DNA of 64,000 nucleotides, from NCBI GenBank assembly GCA_037954325.1, contig JBBMNZ010000009.1, positions 15,348,286-15,412,285 on the forward strand, in the 5' to 3' direction. Each line of letters starts with the position of its first letter. Within the stretch, counting starts at the first letter, position 1. Shown in pieces: positions 13,190 to 25,323 of the stretch. The notes beneath the pieces are model-generated. The model was not told the DNA's origin, did no database searches, and worked only from the letters and a program-made list of their open reading frames with translations. Made by a program: the position numbers and the translations under genes. The stretch is from Fistularia commersonii (lineage: Eukaryota > Chordata > Actinopteri > Syngnathiformes > Fistulariidae).

Positions 13190-13345
13190 TTTACTGCATG
13201 TTGGCACTGTGGCAGGAACCCCACGCAGATACCAGGAGAAGGTGGAGACTCCACACAGAAAGGCTGGCTGAGGAATCAAACCAGGACTTTCTTGTGAGGT
13301 GGAAATGCTAAGCGGTCCACCAACGCACCGCCTCAAATCACCTTT
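13190..13345. repeat. Interspersed repeat fragment of a common teleost type
   Basis: It contains a GGAGACTCCACACAGAAAGG-type segment and a GCTAAGCGGTCCACCAACGC end, resembling the widespread fish repeat whose end reads as gctaaccactgcaccaccg. The family is not assigned. Confidence 0.4.
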
Positions 13346-14339
13346 TAATCAGCCATTTTTACCGATAACCTTCGCCAGAAGTTATTGAGGTGGTTATTAA
13401 AAGGCCTCGGGGATCAAAAAACCTGATGGGATTCTCAGCGTTAAATAGAAACGGCCTTTTTCTCTCCAGGAACAATTGAAAACACAAAATACATTGAAAT
13501 TGTCCTCCCATATATGCATGTATTTACAATTTCTGAATGTTTTTGTAAAGTGGCCTTGGGTGTCAAGTAAGGCCATTAAAAATCACAAGTCACATAATGA
13601 TATTCAACAATTTCCATAGAATCTGATTAAAAATTACCTAAAATGGACTTTGACCCGCACAAAATAGAAAATATGAATTATGATGCTATTGAACTGCTTC
13701 ATTTAAAATAAATAAAAATCAGCCGGAATCACCTGAAATCCAGACGTTCCTCTGAACAAACAATGAAACGGAAAAAAAGTGAAAACAAATAAAAAGCCAG
13801 TGTTTTCCTGCTTCCAGGCAGCTGAAGAGCCTCAGCTGGCGGCGTCACGTCTTTATGGCTCCCCGGCCGTGGTCACTCCAACTCAATTACAGCCTCGCCG
13901 CCAGAAACCATGATAAATATTCATGCCGGCTAACCAGGGAGCAGTTTGGGACGCACACATGTGTGTGTGTATGTGTGTGTATGTGTGTGTGTGTGTTTTA
14001 TTTCCCGCGGCTGTGCGACCCGTGGGAATGTGTTACCGGTCGATCCGCCCAGAGGCTCTGCGTGTGTTTAGTGCGGTCGTGTTTTTGTGATTCTTAAACT
14101 CATCAGCATATGAAATAAGTAAAAATAATTATCATTATTATTATCATCGTATTATTACAAGTGGTTTGGGTATTTTTATTATTTTATCACTTCTCTGTCG
14201 CTGTTGTGGGCGGTTCCGCTTCTTAACCGTTTTTACACATTTGTAATATTTCCCGTCAATTCATATTATATTATTATGATATTTTATTTTTTTATAAATC
14301 AAAATATCTTAGTTCTATATTTCAGTGAAGTCACATGGC

Positions 14340-14830
14340 TTGAGTGACATGAATTTCAAAATAAAGAGTCATCTAGATCTTCTAATCCCTGTAAAATGTT
14401 CTGAATCCATGTAAAAAGGTTCCTGATTCCTGTTAAAGAACATTTAATCCCCGTAAAATATCCAGGATTCTTGTGAAATTGCTCTTAATCCCCGTTAAAG
14501 AGCATTTAATCCCAATCAAAAACGTTCAGAATCCATGTGACATTGCTCTTAATCCCCATTCGAGATCTTTGAATCCCGAAAAATGTCCGTTTGAAATAGT
14601 TCTCGGTCAATGCAAGAGATCGTTTAATCCCAATAAAATGTTGATAATCCATGTGAAATTGTTCCTAATCCGTGTTCAAGATCATTTAATCCTCGTAAAG
14701 CTGCCCAGAATCCATCGCTGTTAAAGACCAACGAATCCAATCCCCGTCGAATGTTCCGAATCCATGTGAAGTTGCTCTTAATCCCTGTTAAAGACTATTT
14801 AATCCCATTTTTCAAGGTCTTTTTAATCCT
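14340..14830. repeat. Degenerate minisatellite, AATCC family, block 1
   Basis: Imperfect units of roughly 29-60 bp built from TTAATCCC, GTTAAAGA, TCATTTAATCCC, GTAAAATGTTC and GAATCCATGTGAAATTG. The same family recurs at 18065-18700. Confidence 0.8.
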
Positions 14831-15538
14831 TCCAAATCTCTCGGCCATATTTCAGTGGCGTCTTTTCTCACAATTTATGGAAAAAAAAAGAAGGAAGCGA
14901 ATTTCAAGTTAAACAGTAACCGAATAAAGCCGTAATCCCGGATTAAGCGTCTGATCTTGCTGGATGTGTTGCACGTGATTTTGCGGCTTCTGGTTTATTC
15001 CTGCTCATTAGTCGGGCGCAGACGGGCTTTTATTCCCTCCGTATCGACTCACAGGCTCACAGGAAGGTTTTTCTCTTTCTTTTAACTTTTTTCCGACCTA
15101 ATTGGGACTTTTCTCTCTTCCCTCCCCGCGAGAAGATGCCGGTTTTCGCCCCGTCAGCGCTTTTTACCTTTTTGCGCACACAGTTTTACGAGTCATGAAA
15201 GGCGGCGGCGCCCGATTCCCAGACACTGAGTAACGTGGAGCGACGGCTCGCCGTCCCAGGTGTCACCGGATCCACCGCCGTGGAATACACCCCGGAGGGA
15301 TTCCCAGAAAATCTGCAGAAAAGACGGGAAAAAGGCCAAATTAGCGTTAACTACATTAGCATTAGCATTAGCATTAGCAAAAAAAAACAACAACTTGAAA
15401 TCGATCAATCGTAATAACACACTGAAAAGCATTAAAAAATAGAGAAAAATATCGCATTGCAGAATTACCCGAAAACCAAATATTTACCTTCCTTTTCTTT
15501 TTTGAAAAATATAAAAATAAACTGAAATTAAAAATGTT

Positions 15539-15614
15539 TTCATTTCATTTCATATTTTCATTTCATTTCATTTCATATTTTCATTTTTTGTACTCCCCCC
15601 CCCCCCCCCCCCCC
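15539..15614. repeat. ATTTC repeats and a (C)20 homopolymer
   Basis: TTTCATTTCA units precede an uninterrupted run of 20 cytosines at 15595-15614, followed at 15706-15752 by an AC tract and at 15838-15915 by a GT tract. Poly-C of this length is prone to assembly error. Confidence 0.9.
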
Positions 15615-15717
15615 TTCTGCTCCAACCAAAAAAAGCCAGACAGACGGACAGACAGAAAGTGACAGCGGGTGTGTGTCTGCATCCACCCCTGTGCTCCGGA
15701 CAAATACACACACACAC

Positions 15718-15755
<38 letters not shown>

Positions 15756-16199
15756 ACAAACACACACCCCATTCACCTGCCTACCTTGTCAGAATCAGAT
15801 GAAGAGATGAGATGTGTGGGGACGGTGAAACATAACCTGTGTGTGTGTGAGTGTGTGTGTGTGCGTGTGTGTGCGTGTGTGTGTGTGTGTGTGGGTGTGT
15901 GTGTGTGTGTGTGTGCGTTTGCACGTCAGCCAGAGCAGGAAGCAGGCCGGACCAGCAGATGCTTCAATTACGGCTGGTAACTCACATTAATGGAGAACAG
16001 ATGGCGACACGAGTGTCAGGAGAGGCTGCGAGGGTCACATGACTTGATGGAGATTGATGGCTCCGACAGAGGCGAGCGGAAGCTCCGCCTCCTCTTCGTC
16101 CGTACAAACACTCCCGCCAAGTCCACGTAAACGCCGAGCGTGCCAGCTCCTCTAAACCCAACCAACTGGCGCCAACCTGAAACCCCCCCACCAAAAAAC

Positions 16200-17455
16200 C
16201 CTCAAAAACAAAGATAAAAAAAAATCCCCCAAAAACTTCTAATTTAGATGAAAATGTTAAAATCGAAGACATTATAACAATAATAATAATAATAATCATC
16301 ATCATAATCATTATCATTATCATTGGTATATGTATTATTGTGTGATATAATAAAGTATCTGATATAATAATATATAATGATATTAAGAATATGATTATTT
16401 TATAATATTATTATTAATAGTAATATTTTATAACATATAATAAAAGTATCATCATTCTATTTGATTATTATTTGAATTTTCTGAAAAACAAAAATACTAT
16501 GAAGTGCCAACAAAACATGTAAATAATATAAATATATGTTTTGTGTAAACAGAGTTCTCCGTTTTTAAAAAAGAATCATCAGAAGTCGCATCCTAATTAC
16601 CAATAAAGACATAAAATATCTGAACAGTTCTTTTTCCCAAGCGGTGTAATAATGATGTTATTGGGGTTTGTAATTGTGTTAGGGGGCGGAGCCAAGGCCA
16701 GGTGGCGCCTGCCGTTGGCGGGGGGGCGGGCACATGTCGCCCCATCCAGTCTGGCCTGGGGTCAGAGGTCAGGGGGGGCTTTCCCCCCCGCCTGGGCGCT
16801 GAATGGACTCTTCCAGGATCTTCCAGGAAGTGAGGCCAGCTGGTGTTGCATTTAAGGACCGGGATTTTTGTCAATTTTAAAAACTGGAAGTCTTTAAACA
16901 TACGAGACACGATCCGAACCAGGAAGTGAAATATCAGTTAAAAAAAAAAAGACGTTTCTTGGCAAACAATAATTAGTTTCAGCAGAAAATGAAGACTGAC
17001 CAGATAAAATGTCTTCAAAATGGTGGACATTATAAAATATAAAACAATAAAATTTGAATTCTTAAGAGAAATAGTTATGAGAAATGAAACGTAAATAAGG
17101 GAAATAACAGAATTATTGATATTACATTCACTCTAATAAAATAAAATGAAACATCAAAAATAAATAAAAAATTAAATTGAATCATAAAATAACAAACATC
17201 GGCTGTTTTTAACCAAATGAAAAAAAAAATCTCAAAAGAAAATTCCTTTCATAAAGATTTTATAAAGATTCTAATGAAAAGGACGAATAGAAAAACAGTT
17301 GGAACTTATCTTGAAATAAGTCTTAAAATAAAAAAAAAATGAAACATATAAATAATGAGGAAAAAAAATCTTAAATGGTCTGTTTTTCTGCTGTTTATAT
17401 TAGAGGATTATTATCCAGTGACCTGCCAATCACCCTGGTCCCTGTCAATCACACC
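16200..17455. other. AT-rich intronic stretch
   Basis: Low-complexity AT-rich sequence (AAT/ATA runs near 16280-16450, A-rich 16920-17390). A G/C-rich patch at 16680-16800 has no recognisable feature. A (CATC)7 tract lies at 17456-17483. Confidence 0.5.
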
Positions 17456-17740
17456 ATCCATCCATCCATCCATCCATCCATCCCACGACTTCCATCCGTT
17501 CCGGTGGAGGCGTCCGGCGGCACGACAAGAGCCGGCGTGTTAATCTAATCCCTCTCTTCTTGGTCTTCATCCCTCGGCTGTCATGGGAGATTATGTTTAA
17601 ACGGGGCGGGGGGGAGATAAGGGAGGACAATTAAGTTTCCGTCTGGACGGCGGCGAGAGAAGAGAGTCTGACTCTTCAATTTGGTGTCATGATTCATCGC
17701 GTCTAATCTCTTTGTGAAAACACAGACGGCCAGCTAATGA

Positions 17741-17741
<1 letters not shown>

Positions 17742-17784
<43 letters not shown>

Positions 17785-17886
17785 TGGAAAACCGGTCACA
17801 CCAAAGGCGGTACGGAAAGTCTGACTTTGCAATGTGATGAATTCATTAGGTTACCGTAAAAATGAACGACTGCTAGTGACACGTGT

Positions 17887-17930
<44 letters not shown>
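17742..17930. repeat. Two GT microsatellites
   Basis: GT runs at 17742-17780 and 17882-17929, separated by 100 bp of unique sequence. Confidence 0.95.
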
Positions 17931-18064
17931 CAGGAAGCGGGCTGGGGGAGGGGTGATGCCGATTGTAAGGTTGACGGTTCAATTCCGGCGTTTTCCTTTC
18001 TGCATGTGTAAAATAATGAAAGTGATGGAAAACCCCAATAAAGCCGTAAAGAGTGGAACGTCAC

Positions 18065-18700
18065 CATGAATCATCCACGTGAAATCGCTCCTAATCCCCA
18101 TTGAAAATCATTTAATTCCTGTAAAATGTTCGGAATCCTTGCGAAAGTGTTCCCAATTTGCCTCAAGGATAATTTAATCTCGGTAAAAATATCCCGAGTT
18201 CATGTGAAATTGTTTCTTAATCCCGTTAAAAATCATCTAATCTGTGGAAAAATGTTCTGCAACCGTGTGAAATTGTTCCTAACTCCCGTTAAAGATCATT
18301 TCATCCCTGTAAAATATCCTGAATCCATGTGAAAGTGTTCTTCATCCCGGTCAAAGACCAGTTCATCCCAATTCAAAAGATCTTTGAATCCATCAAAAGG
18401 TGCTAAATACGTTTGAAATGGTTCTCAACCCCATTAAAGATCATCCCGTCCTGATAAAATGTTCATAATCCATGTGAAATGGATCCTAATCCGCATTCAG
18501 GATCATTTAATCCCTTCATACCTGTCAAAGACCATCACATGGCGGTAAAAACGCCCCGAATCCACGTCAGAGTCTTGTTACTTTAGTCCTGCTACTGTCG
18601 TCGTCCCTCTTGAGGACCTTTGAATCCCCGTAAAAGGTTCTGGATCCATTTGAAACTGTCCCTAATCCATGTCAGAGATTACGCCGTCCCTTAAACTGAA
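18065..18700. repeat. Degenerate minisatellite, AATCC family, block 2
   Basis: The same unit vocabulary as block 1 at 14340-14830 (CATGTGAAATTG, GTTAAAGATCATTT, GTAAAATGTTC, GAATCC). It runs to within about 110 bp of the e1 acceptor. The two blocks probably derive from one array split by insertion or from a duplicated array. Confidence 0.8.
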
Positions 18701-18809
18701 TCTCCATGAAAGGCTTCCTCGTCCCTGGAGTCGCTCCTCGTCCCCGTTCTTTCGGTGACCCGTTTGTTTTGCGGTTCCCCGAGTCTAACGGTGCCTCTTC
18801 CCTCCGCAG

Positions 18810-18957
18810 GCTTACTTCCGCCAGGGGGTTGCCCTGCAGTTCCTGGGTCGCCATGCCGACGCCCTGGCGGCCTTCGCCTCTGGTCTGGCCCAGGACCCCA
18901 AGAGCCTGCAGCTGCTGGTGGGCATGGTGGAGGCCGCCATGAAGTCCCCGCTCAGAG
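18810..18957 (+). CDS. ttc28: TTC28 exon e1 (TPR)
   Basis: Window residues 1-49. The acceptor cctccgcag precedes GCT TAC TTC, read as AYFRQGVALQFLGRHADALA, an N-terminal TPR that follows the first-exon TPR unit. The exon enters in phase 0 and leaves in phase 1 at CTC AGA G|gtgcga. It ends with MVEAAMKSPLR, as in vertebrate TTC28. It sits between two unrelated minisatellites: a degenerate AATCCC-type array ends about 100 bp upstream and a G-run 30-bp array starts within 50 bp downstream. Confidence 0.95.
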
Positions 18958-18994
18958 GTGCGACCGCGGGGAGACCATCGCCCCACTCTGGGAG

Positions 18995-19356
18995 CAGGAG
19001 GATCGGGAGGGGGTCACGGGAGTCTGGGGGTGCAGGGGGTGCAGGGGGAAAGATGGGGGAGTAGGGGAAATATAGGGGGGGTCTGGGGGAAATAGGGGAC
19101 TTATGGGGGTGTTGGGGGGAGTCAAGGAAAGATGTGGGTGTTTGGGGGAAATAGGGAAATTATGGGGGTGTCTGGGGGGAGTTGAGGAAAGATGGGGGAG
19201 TTGAGGAATTATGAGGGTGTGATTTCAGTGGAGAAGGGAGAAGATGGGGTATCTGGGGGAAATAGGGGAAGTTTGGGGGTTTGGGGGGATAAGGGGAATT
19301 ATGGGGGTGTCTGGGGGAAATAGGAGAAAGATGGGGTTGTTTGGATGGAGTAGGGG
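18995..19356. repeat. G-run 30-bp minisatellite, left block
   Basis: Units of about 30 bp combine GGGGGTGTCTGGGGG, AAATAGGGGAATTAT and AAGATGGGG. It begins about 40 bp after the e1 donor on the transcribed sense strand. Each unit carries three runs of at least four G, so RNA or DNA quadruplex formation is plausible. Confidence 0.85.
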
Positions 19357-19818
19357 AATAATAATAATAATAATAATAATAATACATGGGATTTTTATAG
19401 CGCTTTTCATGACACTCAAAGACGCTTCACAAGTAAGAACAGAAGGAGCAGAACATACACAGAATTATTGGGAAGAAGTCCAAATTGCAGAGCGTGGCGA
19501 TGAGCGCCAGTCCAGGGACGAGCTGGAGGAGCTTCGCCGGTGAGCAGCTGAGTGTCGTACTGCTGCGAGGAGGCAAGTGTTGGAGCTGGATGTCGGAGAT
19601 GGATTTTTGGTGGAGGGAGAGATGGTGGAGCAGGAGGAGAAAGAAGATTTTGACCGATGGAAATGCCGTCTTGCTAGGCGCCATCGGGATCTGGGGTTTT
19701 GAGAGGCTGGCCGGCCAGCTAGCCAGCCTGCTCAGGTCGGCAAGCTAGTTTGGTAGCTTGCTGGAGATTGTCCAGGTGAGCCTTTGTCTTTGGTTTGGTT
19801 GATTTGGTGGATCAAAAA
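19357..19818. mobile_element. Interspersed repeat inserted in the 30-bp minisatellite
   Basis: A segment of about 460 bp beginning with (AAT)9 and then TTTTTATAGCGCTTTTCATG, ACACTCAAAGACGCTTCACA, wording common to a widespread teleost repeat. It has G-run satellite on both sides and none inside, so it looks like an insertion. The family is not assigned. Confidence 0.5.
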
Positions 19819-20090
19819 AGATGCGGGGAGTTGGGGTAAGATGGGGGTGTCTAGGGGAAATAGGGGAATTATGGGGGTGTTTTGGGGAAGTAGGGGAAAG
19901 ATGGGGGTGTCTGTGGGGATTAGGGGAATTATGGGGTTGTCTGGGGGAAATAGGAGTAATACGGGGTTGTTTGAAGGGAATAGAGGAAAGATTGGGGTGT
20001 CTGGGGGAAATAGGGGAATTATGGGGGTGCCTGGGGGAAATAGGAGTAAGATGGGGGAGTAAGGGAAAGTCGGGGTGTCTGGGGTGAGTA
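19819..20090. repeat. G-run 30-bp minisatellite, right block
   Basis: The unit boundary GGGG(G/T)TGT recurs at 19843, 19873, 19903, 19933, 19963, 19993 and 20023, an exact 30-bp period. Two alternating sub-types end in GGGGAATTAT or GGGGAAAGAT. Confidence 0.9.
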
Positions 20091-22190
20091 GTTGAGCGAC
20101 GGGGGAGTGTGGGGGTCGTAGGGCGATGAGGACAGGATTGGTTGGGATTAGAAGGGAAACTTGGAGATTCGTTCTCTTGGTTTTAGCAGAACGGCTACGA
20201 GTCACTTCCTGACGCCCCTTCCTGGACTCGCTGCGAACAAAAGGTTGGTCCGGAGTGAAATTCCATCGTCTGGTCGTGGACAGAAACTCAGGCGAAGGAG
20301 CAGAAAATAAATGGGAGATGATCCGGGAGGAGCCGACCGGCGGCCGGCCCCGAGGTCGGCGTCGGGAGGAGGGTTTATTTTTAGTGCGTCGCCGGAATCA
20401 AAGAGACGTTCTCATTATTATTCCGTCTGTCGCCCCGGTTTTGTTCAAACAAGAAGTGTCAGGGAGCAGGAAAAGTTTTCACGATGCGGGGCGGAGACCG
20501 AAAAACAGAAATGACCCGCGTCCGGGGTCAGACCTCCGGCGTTTTGGCCGCCTCTCAGAGAGGAGCGTCTCCTCTAAGGGCGGCGGCACGGAGCTCCCAA
20601 GTCAAGGGGCAGGACATGTACATCCATGGACATCCGAACTCCTGCGGAGGACGCCGGTTTCCAGATCCGTGATCTGGATTTTTGGGTACTACCTACAGCT
20701 GGGGACCAGAGTTGGGGGCATCGAGGGCCCTTCACTGATCTCCCTTCGCTCATGAAAAGACCCCGAGATGGGCCGACCCCTCTACGGAACGCTTACCAGA
20801 TAAAGAGTCGAAGAACCAAGTCCAGAAAATAAGCTCGGGGAGCGACGAGCTAATGTGACTCGTCTGTCGTTTATTTCGAAAGGCGCCATTTAAGTCGGCG
20901 CTGCGTCGCTTTAACAGGGAAGCTACATTTGTTTACCGCCTTCGTCCCAAAGCGGCTGTATTTCTCAGGTACGATATTGATATTCTGGACGTCGGGATGG
21001 ATGGAGGAGCTCAAAGACCCCGTTTTAATGAGTCTGGTGCAGGATGGCGGTTTGGCTGCAGGTGGGGTTTTCATGTCTTTACGCTCTCATTAGACTCATG
21101 TGCAAGATGTCTGCCGGGCGGGGGGGCGGGTTCTGTTTACCGGCGCGAGTCGGCCGGTGATGAAATATTAACCAGGCGGGTTCCGGCGCTCCATCGATCG
21201 GTTCTCTCCGCCGCAGGTTTTGGAGGATTTGAGTTGAAACGACCGCGCAGTCCAGAAGGGTCCGAAGGCCGGCCCGTCATGTTTGTTGGCCTCGAGGCGG
21301 AAGACGGGCGCTCGCCTTCCTCCCTGCCAATATTTCCGCGGCGGAGGATCCCTCGTGTTTTCCTCCGAGGCAGGAGGGAACAGACACATTTTTTTTTGTT
21401 TTGTTTTGGGTGACGAACAAAGCTTGTCAGTCATGGCGGCGCGTGTTGCCGGCGACATGCGGCGCGAGAGACGCCCGGAGAGACGGCAAGCAGAACGGGA
21501 CGCCACCGAAACCCGGTCCTGAAAAACAAAAACTCAAAGACGGGTGGAATGTTGAGGCGCGGCTTCCTGACTGGAGTTTTTAACCCAACTTTACACTCGG
21601 CTATGACTTTGAGGCGCCGTCAGTTCAGGCGCAGACTGCAGCTCCTTTGGCACGGTGGGAACTTTTCGCGGTCCCTAGATCTTCGTCAAGAACTCGGCGT
21701 TTCTCGGTGCTTTCGGACAGCGCGGGAACCGGGCGGGGGCGGTTTGTTCACGAGGGCGATCTGGGCGGCGGCAAAAATCGTTGTTACAGCGGTTCTGACT
21801 CTCAATGTCATGTCCAATCGGCGCGCAGGTTCCAGTAAGGCTTGGACGTGAGTGCTTTCGAGGGGCGATGGTCCAGCAGGCCTCGCTCATAGTCACAGAT
21901 ATCTGATGGTAAACTTTAATGATCCCATGCGTGGGAAATTGTTTCGGAGCAGCAGCAGGACATACAAGGACAAGAGAAGCTAAAAATACTCCACAAATCT
22001 TCTACGCCTTACAACGGGCGAGTCATCCGACTCTGTCGTTCTGGAAGTCGGAGGTGCACCAGGTGAGAAGAAAAGGAGAAAGCGCACTCCCTGAGGAGCT
22101 CCAGTATCACCAACCACGGCATCAGACGGACCGACAAACTGTGGCCCGCCTGACGAGCAGCCAGTGATTCAGGAGCTCAGCGAGTGTCGA
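20091..22190. other. Intronic sequence without a supported gene
   Basis: GC-rich open frames (for example 20255-20755 on +) show no domain, no plausible splice context and no repeat of the TTC28 pattern. The 21675-21735 part resembles 755-810. Confidence 0.45.
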
Positions 22191-22199
22191 CACCCGTCA

Positions 22200-22950
22200 C
22201 CCGCAGCTTCTCGTCCAATAGCGGTGGCTGAATGGAGATGGAAGCGGTGGAGAAATGAAAGAATGTGATTCTCTCAGGACCTCCTCACTACCACCGTCCA
22301 GGTGCAGATGAGCTATGAACCGGTCGCAGAGGGTACATGACGCTGTCTTCTGCTCCTAAGCGGGGCAGAGCCTCCAGCGCCGACTCCTGAGACCAGCCTT
22401 TCCAGAACCTTCCTCACATGAGAGTTGAGGGCGACCGGTCGATAGGTCGCCTCGTCAAAACCGGGCGTGACGTCTTCCACGGCACCGGTACTTTCTCCTG
22501 GCTCGGGTCGAAGAGGTGCCTCCGTGCCAAGGACAGCTGGCCGGCACAGGTCTTCAAAATCCTCGGGGAGATGCCATCAGGACCAGCGGCCCTCCGCCGG
22601 TGGAGTCTCTCCAGCTGTCCCCAGACCCGCAGGAGGACACGGGACGATAACCTCGGTGGATCGGCAGGGCGGTGGGTCGGGATTTTGGTATCCTCTGCGG
22701 ATGTGGAGAGGGAATAGGGGTCCAAGAGTGAGGAGGAGGGAGCATGAAGCTGTGCAGGAGAGCCAGGGGTTGGATGGTCCCTGTGGATTGTGAGGGTCTG
22801 GACTGGGTTACAGACGGAGCCTTGAATCTTTTCGAAGAACCGATCGAGCTCATCAGCTCTCTCTAGGGAACAAAGGTACAACTTTTGGGGATTTACCTGG
22901 AAGCCAATCTTCTCAGTATGTGAAGCGATTGAGAGAAACCCGTTGGATCC
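22200..22950 (-). mobile_element. Non-LTR retrotransposon fragment, CR1/Rex1-like reverse transcriptase
   Basis: On the minus strand it reads LERLHRRRAAGPDGISPRIL, then a VPVPWKTSRPVL motif and, in another frame towards 22380, a SHVRKVLERLV segment. KAAGPDGISPR and VPxxWKTS are typical of the fingers region of fish jockey-superfamily LINEs. It is frameshifted and lacks the catalytic core. Confidence 0.7.
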
Positions 22951-23119
22951 CATGAACTGAGGCTCAGGTGGAGGTTACCAGGGGCTGCTTCTGGTAGCAG
23001 ATCTTTCTGGGTTGTCTGGCCTGGTCCGTGTGCACTCACCTGCCTTTGGATTGATGGTACGGCATGGTGTTGTGTTTGGGCCAGGTTGTGCCAGAGGGGC
23101 CCGTTGTACCGTTGTACTT

Positions 23120-23340
23120 GAAACACAAGAATGCAAAAACTCTGTTTTGACAAAGGCGGCTTCTCGAAGCACCCGTCTCCTCTGGCCAGAATGCGGACGT
23201 TGCCGTCTTCAAGTTATACAAAGTTTAACGCCGAAGAAGCCTCTGGGATGAAACGTCTTCAAGTGAAGAAAATCAAGTCCAGGTGCCACAACAAGAAGAT
23301 TTTGACAACAATTCACCATGAACTGGACGACTGAGAACCT
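23120..23340 (+). repeat. Possible retroelement 3' tail (tentative)
   Basis: The wording GAAGAAGCCTCTGGGATGAA, ACGTCTTCAAG, CAAGTCCAGG and ACCATGAACTGGACGACTGA resembles a 3' tail that I associate with fish Penelope-like elements. No GIY-YIG endonuclease can be read, so the assignment is weak. Confidence 0.3.
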
Positions 23341-24169
23341 CCACTGATGATGTTGGATGTATCTTCCTTATAGCTGGTGTTGCCAGAGGGAACATCTTTG
23401 TGTTTATCTGCCCACCGATGGGTTACAAGTTGTTTTGCGCTGTCACTTGAACGACGACCGTCTACGGTGACGGTTGTCTAGTCACTTGTTCATGTACCCA
23501 TTTAATGGGTCACCAGTCTTGCAAAAGTTGCCCCTGTTGAAAATGTTGTCAGGAGCCTACTGTGCAACCGGGGACCGTGGACCTTCAGTTCCTGGAACCC
23601 TTTTAGCTCTTTAGGGTCCTTTCACGGTTCCATAGGAACTCATATGTCCTACATGTTGGGGCGAAGGCACCCGGTGCATCGGCTCCACATGGACTCCATG
23701 GCTGCAGCCCATCCAAGCTGAGCCATCTGATTGACTTGAACCTGCACTGAGGACATTGCTATTGTTGGCTTGAGTTTGGCTCTGGTTCCGTTCTGTGGAT
23801 TTGTTGGCAGGGTTTTTATAAATTTGCGCAATATAAAAAAAGTTTGACTGAAATACTGAGCAAAAGAATGATTTGCAGCAGGATAAATCCACAACATTAG
23901 CCAATTGTATGGCTTCTTATCTGAACAATCATTAACTTTTCTGAGTTAACATAAAAAATGGGGCAACAAAAGTTCCTCAAGGAGAATCGAAAGAGCCGGC
24001 GGTTCCTCGGGAGTTTAGCCAAAAGAGCCGACTCTGAAAATATCTGAACTTCCCATCACTAGAGGGTGCTTGGCGATCGGTAGAACTCCTCGGCCACGGC
24101 CGGATACCACATACTTACTGTCCTGCCCCATCTTTAAAAACATCTTGGTCCCCGTTCAGCTTTTTTTCT

Positions 24170-24385
24170 CGGGACTAAAATGGACAGAACTGGCGGGAAT
24201 CGGGCCGATAAAGAGATCCAAGCTCTTCCAGCCTGCTACGCCAGAGGGGTTTCAAGGGCTTGCAGGGGAGCGTCAACATTTTGGCCAAAATAAGAACGGA
24301 GTGAGCAAACAGTGCGGGAAGAAAATAAAAACCCATTTGATGGTTCACAGTTATTATTCCCATCGTGCAGAAGATGAATAATGTG
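24170..24385 (+). repeat. Unclassified interspersed repeat, copy B
   Basis: The partner of 1640-1830 in the same orientation, sharing CAACATTTTGGCCAAAATAA and adjacent blocks. It is longer upstream of the shared core and lacks the L2 tail found after copy A. Confidence 0.55.
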
Positions 24386-24937
24386 ACAACTTTGCTCTCC
24401 GCGTCGTCCAACTTTTCTGGCGTGACAAGATGCTAATGTTGCTAATGAGGATCATACCCTTGGGCGCAAGTAAAGACGGCATTGCAGTCATTTGCGCTCA
24501 AGTCGTACCTCTATCGACCCTTTCCTCGGGACGTTTCAAGGCTCCGCCTTCGACCCGCCCCTCGAAACAACTGTTTTTTTTCATGTCATGTGACAGCGAG
24601 CGGCTTTTCAGAGAAATTTTTGGAAAAGAGCCGCGATTCAAGTTGTATTTCTTTTCACGGCGCCTGGTAACGCTGGCTCCAAGGGTGAGGTGTCAACGTC
24701 GTCAAGGCCGAGGCCGTGGATGTCGCTTTGCTGTAAATAGCTGGCCAGGCCGGTCTGTGAGGTGCTAGCACCTCCAGGTGGCCGGGGTTGATGCTTCAGA
24801 GCCTCGGAGTTCTTTTGTAAAGTCCCAGTAGCGTCTTTGCCGGCCACCGGCAGCCCGCCGACAGTTGTGTAGTTGCACATACAGGACATGCGTGGGAGGC
24901 GAGAGCCGGGCATGCTAATAGTGTCGCCAACCCAGCG

Positions 24938-25323
24938 TTAGCCAGAGCTGCCTCCTTGCTGACGGAGCTGGTCGCAATGGAAGGTCAGCGTGGGGGATCC
25001 GGTCGCCCCTGGAGAAATGTTTTGGAGACGTCTAGTGTGGAACATTTCCAAGTTGTTTATATGGCGTCTGTATGGAATCCGTGTTTCAGCCCCATAAACT
25101 AGGGTGGAGACACGGACTGCGCTGTAAACTGACACTTTGGCGCTGAATTTCAAGTTGTCCAAAAGTCTTTTTTGTTGATCCCGTTGTGTATTTCACTGTC
25201 AAGAGAACAGTCTGCCGAGGGTGTGGAGCCCAGGAAGGTGAACCGACGGACAAGAGTACGTGGATTCCCATTGATAGGGAAGCTAGCAGGGGAGGCGGAT
25301 CTGGTGCAGAGTTGAGTTGGGCT

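Noticed and set aside
14340..14830. CRISPR-like look of regularly spaced repeats (also at 41875-42620)
   Set aside because: Units are contiguous and degenerate, without unique spacers or cas genes, and the DNA is vertebrate.
17940..18010. tRNA-like B-box (GGTTCAATTCC) that suggested a tRNA gene
   Set aside because: No cloverleaf can be folded and no A box at the right distance. At most it is a remnant of a tRNA-derived SINE.
1..18809. Search for the first coding exon and promoter of TTC28
   Set aside because: No frame resembling the conserved N-terminal TPR exon before AYFRQG, and no CpG-island promoter with a plausible ATG exon. It must lie upstream of the window.
19784..20062. 92-codon frame with a 10-residue repeat
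   Set aside because: It is produced by the 30-bp G-run satellite, not a gene.
20255..20755. 166-codon open frame on + in intron 1
   Set aside because: No domain, no phase-compatible splice sites with e1/e2, and no TPR-like pattern.
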